Positions 42,390-52,900 of a stretch of 64,000 bases of DNA are shown here, in pieces. The stretch is from Alphaproteobacteria bacterium (GTDB lineage Bacteria; Pseudomonadota; Alphaproteobacteria; Rhizobiales; OSC116), in contig NVQL02000013.1 in NCBI GenBank assembly GCA_002400495.2, forward strand, positions 47,696 to 111,695, read 5' to 3'. Below the pieces are notes generated by a model. It was not told the DNA's origin. It ran no database searches and saw nothing but the letters and a program-made list of their open reading frames with translations. Each line of letters begins with the position of its first letter. The first letter of the stretch is position 1. Both the position numbers and the translations under genes were made by a program.

Positions 42390-42770
42390 ATAAACTCTCC
42401 ATTACATTGAAGCTGCAAAAAGCTCCAATTTTTTTACCACTATGTATACAGATAATAAAAATCGCTGGAACGTCAAGCAAATAAAGGGAAATTAGTCATT
42501 CATGCCCATATAAATTCGCACAATAAGCAAAATTTCCCACATATAAATAATACTTATGTATAATAAAATATTATTCATCCAGCTAAGCCATCAATTTAGT
42601 TGAAGTTTTCGGGTTAACTATATTTTATTAAATATTTGCGGTTTTTCCGCGTACTTATACTCATGTATAGTATTACTTTATTACAATGTTGGAACGGTTT
42701 GGCCTGTCAAATATCCACACATAAGAATTGTGATTAATTTTTAGGCATTTTCTAAATTTTTACAAAAGAG
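42390..42770. promoter_or_regulatory. AT-rich mucR upstream region with palindromic motifs
   Basis: No gene is seen in this 381-bp gap between mucR and mnhG. It holds three TATGTATA-like words (near 42443, 42554 and 42665) and a palindrome TATAC-N4-GTATA at 42656-42669, plus a short GCGG/CCGC hairpin at 42638-42650. MucR proteins repress their own promoters through AT-rich sites, so these are candidate operators; this is inference. Confidence 0.4.
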
Positions 42771-43130
42771 CTATTTTTCACTGTCTAATGTCTGGCCATT
42801 CTCAGAATATTTGCCATCAATTAAATTAACCACCGTCTCATCACAAGTTTTCACGCCGGCAATTACCGAAGCGCGCGCCAACAGATGTGCCGAAACTGGC
42901 GTGGTCAATATCAAGAATAATACTCCAGCTATGGCACGAGTGATTAATCCCAATTCAGCTGAAGCGACAGCCACACCCAGCAATAAAAGCCCCGCACCTA
43001 ACGTACCTGCCTTACTGGCGGCATGCATGCGCACATATACATCCTGAAAGCGCAATACACCCAATGCACCAATTAAACTAAATGCGGCACCGATCACAAT
43101 CAACGCCGCTATAATCAACTCAATAATCAT
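42771..43130 (-). CDS. mnhG: Mrp antiporter subunit G
   Basis: 119 residues with three hydrophobic helices (about 3-25, 40-60, 65-88): IGAAFSLIGALGVLRFQDVYVRMHAASKAG is the family signature, with FQDVYVRMHAASKAGTLG in the middle. Last gene of the Mrp Na+/H+ antiporter operon. Confidence 0.95.
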   Translation of the reverse strand: MIIELIIAALIVIGAAFSLIGALGVLRFQDVYVRMHAASKAGTLGAGLLLLGVAVASAELGLITRAIAGVLFLILTTPVSAHLLARASVIAGVKTCDETVVNLIDGKYSENGQTLDSEK

Positions 43131-43142
43131 CTGTCTCTCCGT

Positions 43143-43454
43143 TCAATTCGGTTTTTTTTCGTCCAATTGCATTTGGTTTTGGCCTTGCCACAATATATAG
43201 CGGGCAAATGCCACGGTTGCCAAAAAGCCGATCAAGCCCAAAGCAATGGCCACATCAATATAGGCAAATTGCTGGGTTCTAATGGCAAATATGGCGATAA
43301 AGCCAATGCCCAAAGACACCAGCATATCCAAACATAATATTCGGTCAGATAAGGTTGGACCAATGATCAATCTAATGGTTACCAAAATGAAGCCAATGAT
43401 CAGTAAGATCTGGGCAATCAAAGTTGCATAATCTAAATAAATATTTTCCATCAC
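43143..43454 (-). CDS. mnhF: Mrp antiporter subunit F
   Basis: 103 residues with three membrane helices: LIAQILLIIGFILVTIRLII, then GPTLSDRILCLDMLVSLGIG and IDVAIALGLIGFLATVAFAR. The SDRILCLDM core is typical of MnhF/MrpF, the small subunit of the antiporter. It overlaps mnhE by an ATGA junction. Confidence 0.95.
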   Translation of the reverse strand: MMENIYLDYATLIAQILLIIGFILVTIRLIIGPTLSDRILCLDMLVSLGIGFIAIFAIRTQQFAYIDVAIALGLIGFLATVAFARYILWQGQNQMQLDEKKPN

Positions 43455-43924
43455 TCAAACACCTCTATCACTTTGCGCTCAAACCCGCTGGAAATATCAG
43501 CAATGATGCCTGCGGGGTCAGTGGCATCAATCGCATGGACATAAAGGGTTTTTTTATCATCCGATACATCCACACTCAACGTGCCGGGGGTTAAAGTTAT
43601 TAAATTGGCTAACAATGTAATCTCAAGGTCAGATTTAACTGCCAGCGGGTATGCAATGATACCAGGTTCAAAATCCAATTTAGGTTTAATCACCAATATC
43701 GCCACTTTAACCGTCGAAAGCACCAATTCATAAATGAATAAAAACATCAGCGAAATAATTTTACGCGATTTGCGAAAATAAACCCCTGCCCCCAATTGCT
43801 CACGCACCAGCCATATGGCCAGCAGGCCAAACACAAAGCCAACGGATATATTGAGAATTGAAAAATTACCCGCAATCGCAGCCCAAGCTAATGATAAAAT
43901 GATGTGAAGCGTAAATATTTTCAT
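43451..43924 (-). CDS. mnhE: Mrp antiporter subunit E
   Basis: 157 residues with two to three N-terminal membrane helices followed by a soluble domain. Family residues include AWAAIAGNFSILNISVGFVF, LANLITLTPGTLSVDVSDD and LYVHAIDATDP. It overlaps mnhD and mnhF by ATGA. Confidence 0.94.
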   Translation of the reverse strand: MKIFTLHIILSLAWAAIAGNFSILNISVGFVFGLLAIWLVREQLGAGVYFRKSRKIISLMFLFIYELVLSTVKVAILVIKPKLDFEPGIIAYPLAVKSDLEITLLANLITLTPGTLSVDVSDDKKTLYVHAIDATDPAGIIADISSGFERKVIEVFE

Positions 43925-45501
43925 TCTATATGCTCTCCTTTGCCAAATGTCGCCTCAATATATTGTTCAACATTCAGCAAGTCATAGGCCGCCAAATCCG
44001 ATTGTCTAATCAACGTATTAGGCGAAATCCCCAGCCATAATGTCAAAACAAAAATAATACTGATCGGCAACATCATAATGCGCAATTGTTTGCCTTCTAA
44101 ACGCTTGCCGCGCGCTTCATATTGACCATCTGGCGTGTTAACACCCCCACCGCGCCAAATCATCTGAATGCTGGCACGGCCAACGCCGATAATGGTTAAA
44201 AGGCTGCCAGTCAATATGGCGGCAATCAGCCAATAGTAGCCCTGCTCAAACGCGGCCATCAACATCATATATTTTGGCCATAGGCCTGAGAATGGCGGCA
44301 GACCCATCGCAGCCAATGCCAAACCAAAATATGCAATGGCCACAAAATGGTTTTGCATCACAATGCCACCAATTTTAGCAATTTCAAAACTACCCGCCAT
44401 GCGGCCAATCACGCCAGAGAGTAGATATAAACCCGTCATCATCAACATAGAATGGACAGTATATTGCACCGTGGCCATTAAAGATAATTGCGTATGTATC
44501 GATATACCAATCATCATAATACCAACGCCCGACATCAGCAAATATGCCAACATGCGGCGCAATTCGGTTTGCGCAATCACACCTAAGCCACCAATAATAA
44601 TGGTCAACCCACCAATGACGCCAAATAATTCAAATGCCGCGCCATTGCCATCAGGGAAGACAATGGTGAATATACGTATCAGCGCGTAAACACCAACTTT
44701 GGTCAGTAAGCCAGCAAATATCGCGGATACGGCGACACGCGGCGTGTGATAAGCGGCAGGTAACCAAAAATACATCGGAAAAGCCGCTGCCTTAATGCCA
44801 AAGGCAAATAAGAACAATATTGACAATGTAGCCAAGGTTCCCGTCGCCTCGCTGGCTGCCACTTTGGCAAACAAATCGGCAAAGTTTAACGTGCCTGTCA
44901 CACCATAAAGCAAGCCCGTGGCGATCAAAAAGAATGTCGTGCCCAGCAAGTTCAAGAAAGCATATTTGACCGCACCATCAAGCTGTATCTTTTTGCCGCC
45001 CAATATTAACAATCCAAATGAAGAGATAAGCATCACTTCAAACCAAACATAAAGGTTAAATATATCACCTGTCATGAATGAGCCATTGACGCCGACTAAT
45101 AACATCATGATCAAAGTGTAATAACCCGACTTAGTCGCCGCTTTATCGACATCAGCAGGGCTGTAAAGAATAATCAATAAAGTCACCAAGGAGGCCACAA
45201 AAGCAAATATGGCGCTCAAACTGTCTGCGGTAAAAGCAATGCCAAATGGTGCTAACCAGCCTGACATAACCAAGCTTTGCGGGCCATCAATGATGATATC
45301 AAACAATAAAAACCCTGAACCAATCATGGCAATTAATGCTGCGGTGACGGCAATGTGAAATTGCCAACGATCTTTTTGGCGCAACATAAGCGAAACAGCG
45401 GCAAGCACTAATGGCGCCAACATTGGCGTCAATATTTTCCACTCGGCCAACAAAGTTGGGGTGGTGCGCATCGCTTCACTTATCAAATTTTGGTCAGCCA
45501 T
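43921..45501 (-). CDS. mnhD: Mrp antiporter subunit D
   Basis: 526 residues, about 14 membrane helices, homologous to the NuoL/M/N proton-channel subunits. Visible signatures are GDIFNLYVWFEVMLISSFGL, with the channel Glu, KYAFLNLLGTTFF, GIKAAAFPMYFWLPAAYHTP with its conserved Lys, and AIFAGLLTKVGVYAL. It is the second large subunit of the Mrp antiporter. Confidence 0.95.
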   Translation of the reverse strand: MADQNLISEAMRTTPTLLAEWKILTPMLAPLVLAAVSLMLRQKDRWQFHIAVTAALIAMIGSGFLLFDIIIDGPQSLVMSGWLAPFGIAFTADSLSAIFAFVASLVTLLIILYSPADVDKAATKSGYYTLIMMLLVGVNGSFMTGDIFNLYVWFEVMLISSFGLLILGGKKIQLDGAVKYAFLNLLGTTFFLIATGLLYGVTGTLNFADLFAKVAASEATGTLATLSILFLFAFGIKAAAFPMYFWLPAAYHTPRVAVSAIFAGLLTKVGVYALIRIFTIVFPDGNGAAFELFGVIGGLTIIIGGLGVIAQTELRRMLAYLLMSGVGIMMIGISIHTQLSLMATVQYTVHSMLMMTGLYLLSGVIGRMAGSFEIAKIGGIVMQNHFVAIAYFGLALAAMGLPPFSGLWPKYMMLMAAFEQGYYWLIAAILTGSLLTIIGVGRASIQMIWRGGGVNTPDGQYEARGKRLEGKQLRIMMLPISIIFVLTLWLGISPNTLIRQSDLAAYDLLNVEQYIEATFGKGEHIE

Positions 45502-45520
45502 ATATCTAAATCCGTTCCGT

Positions 45521-45898
45521 TCAATAAGTCAGTTTGGAAGCTTGGGTTTTCTTTGGCTCGGCAATGCGCATTTCATCGCTATTGTCAGTACCAAGGCTTT
45601 CATAAGCGCGGTAAGTCAGCACCAAGACAAAGGCAAACAACGCAAAGCCGATTACAATCGCGGTCAAAATCAACGCTTGTGGCAAAGGGTTGGCAATCCC
45701 GGTCAATGTGCCATGAAAATCAGCGGGTATAATTGGTGGAATGTCGCGGGTCACACGGCCAACCGTAAAAATCAGCAGGTTAACGGCATTGCCCAATAAA
45801 GCCACGCCCAAAACCAACCTAATCACACTGCGGCTTTGCATCATATAAGTGCTAGCGGCAAAAATCAGTCCTACCAAAATTGTTAAATAAAATTCCAT
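45521..45898 (-). CDS. mnhC: Mrp antiporter subunit C
   Basis: 125 residues (NuoK-like) with three membrane helices: YLTILVGLIFAASTYMM, VLGVALLGNAVNLLIF and LPQALILTAIVIGFALFAFV. The ATG at 45898 overlaps the mnhB stop in ATGA; upstream in-frame codons are part of mnhB's end in another frame. The C-terminal tail is polar. Confidence 0.94.
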   Translation of the reverse strand: MEFYLTILVGLIFAASTYMMQSRSVIRLVLGVALLGNAVNLLIFTVGRVTRDIPPIIPADFHGTLTGIANPLPQALILTAIVIGFALFAFVLVLTYRAYESLGTDNSDEMRIAEPKKTQASKLTY

Positions 45899-46314
45899 CA
45901 GTCTGCCTCCTCCAAAGTGAGCATGATCGCAGTGATCGCGCCGACCACCACAAACCACACGCCAATATCAAATATCATCGGTGTCGATAGGTCAAAATAT
46001 TCGCCATCGCCCAACGGCACTTTCCACCAGATACCCGATAGAAATGGTACATTGTTAATGTAAGAAGGTATGCCGCTACAAGCCGCCATCAAAACGCCAA
46101 ACCCGCCCATAGTGACAGGGTGAAAATACAACGCACGGCGCACCGCCTGCACGCCCGATGAAATACCATATAAAGCCATAGCCGATGCCGCAATCAAGCC
46201 ACCAATAAACCCACCACCAGGCTCGTTATGGCCGCGCAATAAAACAAATAAAGAGAATATAATCATCAAAGCCGTCAAAGCGGGGGCGATGGTGCGTAAA
46301 ATTATTGTGTTCAT
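45898..46314 (-). CDS. mnhB: Mrp antiporter subunit B
   Basis: 138 residues with four membrane helices. Features [20 protein letters not shown] and [38 protein letters not shown] match MnhB. It overlaps both mnhA and mnhC by ATGA. Confidence 0.94.
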   Translation of the reverse strand: MNTIILRTIAPALTALMIIFSLFVLLRGHNEPGGGFIGGLIAASAMALYGISSGVQAVRRALYFHPVTMGGFGVLMAACSGIPSYINNVPFLSGIWWKVPLGDGEYFDLSTPMIFDIGVWFVVVGAITAIMLTLEEAD

Positions 46315-48668
46315 GACGCGCTCTCCTTTAATTTACTTTTGCTCTTACTCTTTTGGCTGGCATGTTTATGATTTTTAGGCTTGAGTCTGATCAACGCCAA
46401 AATCACCACGCCCGTGGTCATCACCACCGAAATTTCACCCAATGTGTCCAAGGCTCTGAAATCAACCAAAATCACATTGACAATGTTATGACCATGCGCA
46501 ATCGCCGCGCTATATTTGGTAAAATAATCCGATAGGCTCATGTCCAACTCAGTCTGCATCACACGCAATAAAAGGGCTGCAAAACCAGAACCAACAGCAA
46601 TCGCCACAATGGTGGCAACAACAGCTTCCATGCCATATTTTGCGTCATTTTTATCAAGTTTTAAACGGGTCATCACCAAGGCCAAAATCACCGCAGTCAA
46701 GGTCTCCACCATAAATTGGGTAAAGGACAGGTCTGGTGCCCCAAATAACATGAATAAAATCGCCACCGCAAAACCTAAAATGCCCAATGAGACTATCGAA
46801 GTTAAACGCGATTTGGCAATCAAAACTGCATAAAGCCCTAGCACCGCAATCAGCAATATGCCCGCCTCGTAAAATGTCGGCTTGGTTAAAGTTGATAGAT
46901 CAATGTCTGGCAGGGCATCATAAGCAATCATCGGCACCCAAATGACCAAAGCTAACAATATAAATGTATTGCGCATATAGGTTTTTAAATGCCCAGTTTG
47001 GAATGTATCGGTGATGCGCTGTGACACCCACAAAAGAAGCGCCAAAAATTGATCAAAGCCTTTATCCGGCCCCCAGCCAATCCAATTCAGCACCCTATCC
47101 GCAAAAGCGCGGACTTTATCATAAAAGTAAAAAATGACGCCACCCCAAGCCATAGTCAATAGGCTGAGTATAAGTGGCGCGTTAATGCCGCCCCATAAAT
47201 GCAAATCTGTCTCGGCATTTTCATTGCCAATGGCCGAAACCGCACTATGCACAATGGTGTGGCCTAAATAGGCAATGCCAATGCCTGCCGCCAAGCCGCA
47301 CAGGCCCAAAGTCAATGGCCCAAGCCATAGCATAATGCTGCCCTCATGGGCTTGTTTGGGCATGTCGCCCAATTTGCCCATCATGGGTTTTAAGGCCACA
47401 GCAAAGCCAATGGCAAACATCATGGCATTGCCGATAATGGCAACAACCAGCAATATGGTGGATAAAGGATCACCATGCAGCAGCGCATGATACATGCTTT
47501 CTTTGGCAATAAAGCCAACCAAAGGTATAATGCCGCCCATCGATAATGCCGCAATTAAAGCTGCAAAAAACGTGATCGGCATTTTGCGGCCCAAACCACC
47601 CAATTTGGTAATGTCTAATGTGCCTGCTTCATGGTAGATCGTGCCCGCCACCATAAACAAACCACCTTTAAATAAAGAATGCGCCAGCAAATAAAGCACC
47701 GCGCCTTCAATCGCGCCTTCTCCTCCTGCCCCCAATAACATGGTCAGCAAGCCGAGCGATGCCATGGTGGTATAGGCCAACATTTGTTTCAGGTCAGTTT
47801 GGCGAATGGCAATGAATGTGCCCGCCAACAAGGTAAAACCACCAAATATGCCCAAAAGCAACGACCATTCAATCGTATCACCCAAAATCGGATAGGTACG
47901 CATCATCAAATAAATGCCAGCTTTGACCATAGTCGCGCTATGCAAAAACGCACTCACAGGTGTTGGCGCTTCCATCGCGTTGGGCAACCAAAAATGAAAA
48001 GGAAATTGCGCCGATTTGGTAAAAGCACCCAGCAGGATCAGAATCAAAATCGGAATGTAAAGCTCACTGTCTTTTACCACATTACCGAATGACAATATAT
48101 CGGCCATCTCAAAATTACCAACGCTGGTGCCCAAAATCACAAAACCCGCCAACATAGCCAAGCCGCCTAAACCTGTTACCACCAAGGCTTGCAAAGCTGC
48201 ACGGCGCGAAGCTTGGCGCAAATGATCAAAGCCGATTAGCAAGAAAGACGTAACCGAGGTGAGCTCCCAAAATAGAAATATCGCCATCAGGTTAGAGGAT
48301 AAAACCACACCCAACATCGAAGCCATAAACATCAGCATGAAAGCGAAAAACCGCCCCAAATGCACATGGCCTTTTAAATAGCCACCGCTGTAAATCATAA
48401 TGAATGTGCCAATGCCCGAAATTAGCAAAGCAAATAGCAAACTAATGCCATCCAAATAGAAGGTCAAATTCAGGCCGAGCGATGGTATCCAAGGGTGATA
48501 TTCAAAAATCGCATGCTGGCTCATCACTTGGTCATATTGTCCAAGGAAATAAACAAAAATCGAGGCAGGCAAAAGAGCCAATACCCAACCAGCACGGTAA
48601 CCTAAAAAGCGTTTCAATAGCGGCGCAAACAGAGCCAAAATAAAGCCAGATAAAACCGCAAGCAGCAT
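46311..48668 (-). CDS. mnhA: Mrp antiporter subunit A
   Basis: 785 residues with about 20 membrane helices: a NuoL-like N-terminal part ([69 protein letters not shown]) fused to a C-terminal MbhD/MnhA tail ([20 protein letters not shown]), the usual MnhA layout. ATG 48668 with a GAGGAA site was chosen over an upstream in-frame start. The complete mnhABCDEFG set exchanges Na+ (or K+) for protons, suggesting a marine or alkaline-tolerant habitat. The upstream gap (213 bp) holds the shared promoters with msrB. Confidence 0.94.
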   Translation of the reverse strand: MLLAVLSGFILALFAPLLKRFLGYRAGWVLALLPASIFVYFLGQYDQVMSQHAIFEYHPWIPSLGLNLTFYLDGISLLFALLISGIGTFIMIYSGGYLKGHVHLGRFFAFMLMFMASMLGVVLSSNLMAIFLFWELTSVTSFLLIGFDHLRQASRRAALQALVVTGLGGLAMLAGFVILGTSVGNFEMADILSFGNVVKDSELYIPILILILLGAFTKSAQFPFHFWLPNAMEAPTPVSAFLHSATMVKAGIYLMMRTYPILGDTIEWSLLLGIFGGFTLLAGTFIAIRQTDLKQMLAYTTMASLGLLTMLLGAGGEGAIEGAVLYLLAHSLFKGGLFMVAGTIYHEAGTLDITKLGGLGRKMPITFFAALIAALSMGGIIPLVGFIAKESMYHALLHGDPLSTILLVVAIIGNAMMFAIGFAVALKPMMGKLGDMPKQAHEGSIMLWLGPLTLGLCGLAAGIGIAYLGHTIVHSAVSAIGNENAETDLHLWGGINAPLILSLLTMAWGGVIFYFYDKVRAFADRVLNWIGWGPDKGFDQFLALLLWVSQRITDTFQTGHLKTYMRNTFILLALVIWVPMIAYDALPDIDLSTLTKPTFYEAGILLIAVLGLYAVLIAKSRLTSIVSLGILGFAVAILFMLFGAPDLSFTQFMVETLTAVILALVMTRLKLDKNDAKYGMEAVVATIVAIAVGSGFAALLLRVMQTELDMSLSDYFTKYSAAIAHGHNIVNVILVDFRALDTLGEISVVMTTGVVILALIRLKPKNHKHASQKSKSKSKLKESAS

Positions 48669-48881
48669 ATTTTCCTCACAACATAATATTTCGACCGCCA
48701 TGTTTTGGGGAGGGACAGGCGAATGGAATTGATAATTATGCGACAGACTCGGCTTTTATAGTTAATGTAGGGTTAACATCATGATTTATACACCAAAACC
48801 ATTCCAAATTTATCTAAAGTTTCAGCTTGTAAGTTGGCATGATACTGATTATCTTTTCAGCTCAAACAGGAGCCCATCCAG

Positions 48882-49277
48882 ATGAGTAAAATCAAGACCC
48901 AAGACGAATTGCGCAAAATCTTAAGCGATGAGCAATTTCAAGTCACCCAAAACGCTGCCACAGAGCGCCCGCACAGCCACGAATATAATCTAGAATATGC
49001 ACTGGGCACCTATCATTGCATCTGTTGTGATGAGGCATTGTTTTTATCTGATACAAAATTTGATGCGGGCTGCGGATGGCCAAGCTTTTTTGCCACAGTT
49101 GCAGATAATGTGGTCAAAGAGATCGAAGACTTATCTTATCTTGCCCGCCCGCGCACCGAAATTAGATGCGCCAAATGCGATGCGCATTTAGGCCATGTTT
49201 TCCCCGATGGCCCACCACCCACTGGCCTGCGCTATTGCCTCAATGGCAGCGCCCTTAATTTTACACCCAATTCATAA
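48882..49277 (+). CDS. msrB: Peptide-methionine (R)-S-oxide reductase
   Basis: 131 residues. Catalytic Cys119 is in [12 protein letters not shown]; the two CxxC zinc pairs are [11 protein letters not shown] and [28 protein letters not shown] is the substrate-binding strand. It repairs methionine-R-sulfoxide in oxidised proteins. An AGGAG ribosome site precedes the ATG, and it is followed 22 bp later by ptrB. Confidence 0.96.
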   Translation: MSKIKTQDELRKILSDEQFQVTQNAATERPHSHEYNLEYALGTYHCICCDEALFLSDTKFDAGCGWPSFFATVADNVVKEIEDLSYLARPRTEIRCAKCDAHLGHVFPDGPPPTGLRYCLNGSALNFTPNS

Positions 49278-49299
49278 AGATTTTTAAAGACTGTATATT

Positions 49300-51372
49300 A
49301 TGACTACAAAACCCACCTGCCCCAAAATTCCAAAAATTGACAAACATCATGGCATTAGCCGCACCGACAATTATGCATGGTTACGTGATGACAATTGGCA
49401 GGACGTGCTACGTGACCCGCAAATTCTCGATGCCGACATTCGCCAACATTTAGAGGCCGAAAACGCCTACACATTAGATAAATTATCCGACACGCAAGGC
49501 CTGCAAGATGATCTTTACAAAGAAATGCGCGGCCGCATTAAAGAAGATGACAGCAGCGTTCCCGTTAAAGACGGCGATTATCTATATGGCGTTCGGTTTG
49601 AGACAGGCAAAGAATATGCCGTTCACTACCGCACAAATATCGCCACTAAGCAGGAAGAAATCCTCATCGATGGCAATGTCTTAGCTGCGGGCGAAAATTA
49701 TTTCCGCATCATTGACGTGGCACAAAGCCCTGACCACCGCTATATCGCTTATGGCGTGGATGTCAAAGGCAGCGAAAAATACACAATAAAAATCATCGAT
49801 ACCAAAACAAGCAAATTGCTAGATGATGAAATCTTGGAAACCACAGGCGGGATCACATGGGCAGCAGACAGCCAAACATTTTTCTATACCAAGGTTGATG
49901 ACAATCACCGCCCGTCCGAAGTTTATTTGCACGCTCTGGGCAAACCAGAAGATCAACTGACCTTCCGCGAAGATGACAGCGGCCTATTTGTTAATGTCGG
50001 CAAAAGCCAAGATGGTGCTTATATTGTTATCAATGCGGCCGATCACGAAAGCGGCGAAATTTATATCATCAATGCCACCAGCCCAACTGATGCTCCCAAA
50101 TTACTGCTAACCCGTAGCGATATGCATGAATATAGCATCGAGCATTATAATGGCGACTTTTACATCCTATCCAATTGGAATGAGCGCGAAGACTTTGCCA
50201 TTTTCAAAGTGTCTGTCGATGAGTTCGCACCCAAAAATTGGCAAGAGATTATCCCACACGAAGCTGGTACATTGGTCATTAGTTGCGGCGTGTTGAACGG
50301 CTGGTTAATCTGGCTACAGCGCAAAGATGGCCTGCCGTCAATTCAAGTGTTAAATCTCAACTCAAATGAACAACATGCGGTCAGCTTTGATGAAGAAGCT
50401 TATTCACTGGGCCTAAGCTTAGGCCTAGAATTCGACACTGATGACATCAGATTGGTCTATTCAAGCCCAACCACCCCCGCGCAAACATTTGATTATAATC
50501 TCATCACCAAACAACGGGTGCTGATCAAACAACAAGAAATCCCTTCAGGTCACAAAGTTGATGATTATGTCACCAAACGCATATTCGCGACAGGCCATGA
50601 TGGCGTGCAAATTCCCATCACCATCTTGCACAAAGCTGGTTTGGTGCTGGATGGTCAAGCGCCTATGTTGCTATATGGCTACGGCTCATACGGCTATAGC
50701 ATGCCCGCTAATTTTAACAGTAAAATGCTGTCCTTGGTCGATCGCGGTTTTGTCTACGCCATCGCCCATATCAGGGGCGGTATGGAAAAAGGCTATAACT
50801 GGTATAAATCCGCCAAACGCGAAACCAAAACCAACAGTTTTAAAGATTTTATTTCCTGCGCAGAATTTTTAATCGAACAAAAATATACCCATGCAGGTCA
50901 TATCATCGCCGAAGGCCGCAGCGCAGGCGGCTTGCTGATGGGCGCGGTTAACAATATGGCGCCCGAATTATGGGGCGCAGTGATATCCGAAGTGCCATTC
51001 GTTGATGTTTTGACCACCATGTTAGATGATACATTGCCACTCACACCGCCAGAATGGCCAGAATGGGGCAACCCGATTGAAAGCGCCGAAGCCTATCATA
51101 ACATTGCGGCTTATTCACCCTATGATCAAATCAACGCCAAAAATTACCCCGCCATCTTAGCAGTTGGTGGTCTTACCGACCCACGGGTGACATATTGGGA
51201 ACCTGCCAAATGGGTGGCAAAATTACGCGAATTCAACACCTCAAATAACGACATTCTGCTGTATACCGAAATGGAAGCAGGTCATGGCGGTGCCTCAGGC
51301 AGGTTCGAAAGCCTTAAAGAAGATGCACGGCTCTACGCATTCGCCATCAAAGCGCTTGGTCTTAACAATTAA
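49300..51372 (+). CDS. ptrB: Oligopeptidase B (S9 family)
   Basis: 690-residue cytosolic serine peptidase that cuts after basic residues in short peptides. An N-terminal beta-propeller (about 75-400) gates the C-terminal alpha/beta-hydrolase domain with nucleophile elbow EGRSAGGLLMGAV (Ser near 541), Asp in GLTDPRVTYWEP (near 627) and His in MEAGHGGASGR (near 662). The length and all three catalytic residues fit. The gene follows msrB. Confidence 0.94.
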   Translation: MTTKPTCPKIPKIDKHHGISRTDNYAWLRDDNWQDVLRDPQILDADIRQHLEAENAYTLDKLSDTQGLQDDLYKEMRGRIKEDDSSVPVKDGDYLYGVRFETGKEYAVHYRTNIATKQEEILIDGNVLAAGENYFRIIDVAQSPDHRYIAYGVDVKGSEKYTIKIIDTKTSKLLDDEILETTGGITWAADSQTFFYTKVDDNHRPSEVYLHALGKPEDQLTFREDDSGLFVNVGKSQDGAYIVINAADHESGEIYIINATSPTDAPKLLLTRSDMHEYSIEHYNGDFYILSNWNEREDFAIFKVSVDEFAPKNWQEIIPHEAGTLVISCGVLNGWLIWLQRKDGLPSIQVLNLNSNEQHAVSFDEEAYSLGLSLGLEFDTDDIRLVYSSPTTPAQTFDYNLITKQRVLIKQQEIPSGHKVDDYVTKRIFATGHDGVQIPITILHKAGLVLDGQAPMLLYGYGSYGYSMPANFNSKMLSLVDRGFVYAIAHIRGGMEKGYNWYKSAKRETKTNSFKDFISCAEFLIEQKYTHAGHIIAEGRSAGGLLMGAVNNMAPELWGAVISEVPFVDVLTTMLDDTLPLTPPEWPEWGNPIESAEAYHNIAAYSPYDQINAKNYPAILAVGGLTDPRVTYWEPAKWVAKLREFNTSNNDILLYTEMEAGHGGASGRFESLKEDARLYAFAIKALGLNN

Positions 51373-51384
51373 GGGAATTAAATC

Positions 51385-51627
51385 ATGGCCAGTAAAAAAA
51401 TAGAATTGTCTGATGATCGAAAAGCCGAACTGATCTTTAAAATTAAAGCCTATTTTGAAAATGAATTGAACCAAGAAATTGGCCAATTTGATGCGGAGTT
51501 TTTGCTAAAATTTTTCGCCGATGAGTTGGGCACAAATATCTATAATCAGGCTTTATGGGATATGCAGTCGCAGCTGAAGGAACGGTTCGAATTGATGAAT
51601 GACATTATTTACCAGCTTGAGAAATAA
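51385..51627 (+). CDS. DUF2164 family protein
   Basis: 80 residues, all soluble: IELSDDRKAELIFKIKAYFE, LNQEIGQFDAEFLLKFFADE and GTNIYNQALWDMQSQLKER, matching DUF2164. Unknown function. It starts 12 bp after ptrB with an AAGGGA site and is probably co-transcribed. Confidence 0.85.
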   Translation: MASKKIELSDDRKAELIFKIKAYFENELNQEIGQFDAEFLLKFFADELGTNIYNQALWDMQSQLKERFELMNDIIYQLEK

Positions 51628-51701
51628 TGAGACAGGTAAAAATGGATATACCGAATCCATCCGAGTGACTAAAATTGGTGTTCTTCAAACCAAGCTCCAA
51701 T

Positions 51702-52163
51702 TCATTGCGGGTATAGCAAATCAAACCACATGGCCATGATTTCAATGTCTTCATGAAAAACAATTTTCATCGCCTCACAATCAGCCATTATGGCGGCTTG
51801 GCGGGTGGCGCGCCATACATCTAAATCTCCGCCCTCAACACCTGCAGCTAATGCCATTTCTTGGGTGAAGTTTTTATAGGTCACGGTTTTGATGTCAGTA
51901 ATTTCCACCACCGCATGCGCCTGACCAAAATAATCCGTTAAAACAATAATATAACCAATTTCAGGTATCGACATATCTTGCGAAGTGAACCATTGTTTGA
52001 TCCTAAACATGGCACTTCTTTTGCCCGAAAAAACATTTTTAAAACTGTAATCCGCTTCATCGCTGGAGAGTATAAATTGCACATATAACACTTTTTCATG
52101 TGTTCGGTGTAACCCACGCTCATCCAAAAAAATCTCTAGGAATTTTTGGATATCAATAGCCAT
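51702..52163 (-). CDS. ASCH-domain protein (copy 1)
   Basis: 153 residues. A PUA-like ASCH domain, with FRIKQWFTSQDMSIPEIGYI, IVLTDYFGQAHAVVEITDI and EGGDLDVWRATRQAAI; these align with the FxxxxWyxxxg.k.PepGDxivlTd and GDGSlxxW patterns of bacterial ASCH proteins, thought to bind RNA or modified nucleotides. The ATG at 52163 was taken; an upstream in-frame GTG is less likely. It is a paralogue of the next gene, sharing about a third of residues by eye. It converges with DUF2164. Confidence 0.78.
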   Translation of the reverse strand: MAIDIQKFLEIFLDERGLHRTHEKVLYVQFILSSDEADYSFKNVFSGKRSAMFRIKQWFTSQDMSIPEIGYIIVLTDYFGQAHAVVEITDIKTVTYKNFTQEMALAAGVEGGDLDVWRATRQAAIMADCEAMKIVFHEDIEIMAMWFDLLYPQ

Positions 52164-52385
52164 ATATGTTGTATGCACTCTCCATATTGGTTACTAGACC
52201 ATGCGTAGATTACAAGCCAGTGGTATTATACTAAAGTCTAACTAAGCTTATGAAGCATCCATCAAATTGTCAAATGACTTATTTTTTATTCTCTCAGTAA
52301 AACCCAAAAAACGAGCAGAGCAACGAGCACAATTGCATAAGCGCCCATGTATAAGTGCTCAAATCTCAACCACATTCCTAACTGT

Positions 52386-52859
52386 TCACACGGAGCTAGC
52401 ATTCGGATATAACATTTCAAAATGAGTGATTAACAATTCAATATCTGGGTTGAACTTAATGTTGGCCGCGACGCAATCTAAATTGATGATATGATGGCTT
52501 CGTTGCTGCCACGTTTTCAAACTACCATCCCCGTAGCCTATCGCCATTGCCAATTGTTCGGTCACATCTTTATATAAAACGGTTTCGAAATATTTTATTT
52601 TAGCGCAAGCTCTGGGCACGCCGTAATAATCAGTCATCACAATAATATGGCCAGGTTCGCTCCATTTAACGCCTTGTTCTATATACCAACTCTTCAACCG
52701 AAACCCAGCACAAATTTTCCCCGCAAGTAAGTTGTCAAAATGATCGTCAACACTCTCATCAGCGTCTAAAAATGGGATATATCTTACATGCGAGTGGCGA
52801 CGTGTTAAACCATTTTCAGCCAGATATTGCTCTAAAAATTGCTCTATATTTTTCGTCAT
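52386..52859 (-). CDS. ASCH-domain protein (copy 2)
   Basis: 157 residues, same fold as copy 1: AGFRLKSWYIEQGVKWSEPG, HIIVMTDYYGVPRACAKIKY and GYGDGSLKTWQQRSHHIINL. Here the GDGSLxxW motif is exact. It is separated from copy 1 by 222 bp and from AlkC by 41 bp, on the same strand. Both copies keep the GK of the family loop but lack the following Thr. Tandem duplication of a stand-alone ASCH gene is unusual. Confidence 0.8.
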   Translation of the reverse strand: MTKNIEQFLEQYLAENGLTRRHSHVRYIPFLDADESVDDHFDNLLAGKICAGFRLKSWYIEQGVKWSEPGHIIVMTDYYGVPRACAKIKYFETVLYKDVTEQLAMAIGYGDGSLKTWQQRSHHIINLDCVAANIKFNPDIELLITHFEMLYPNASSV

Positions 52860-52900
52860 TTTAAACCATTCTTGCTCCCGTATAAGCTTATAGTCTGCTG

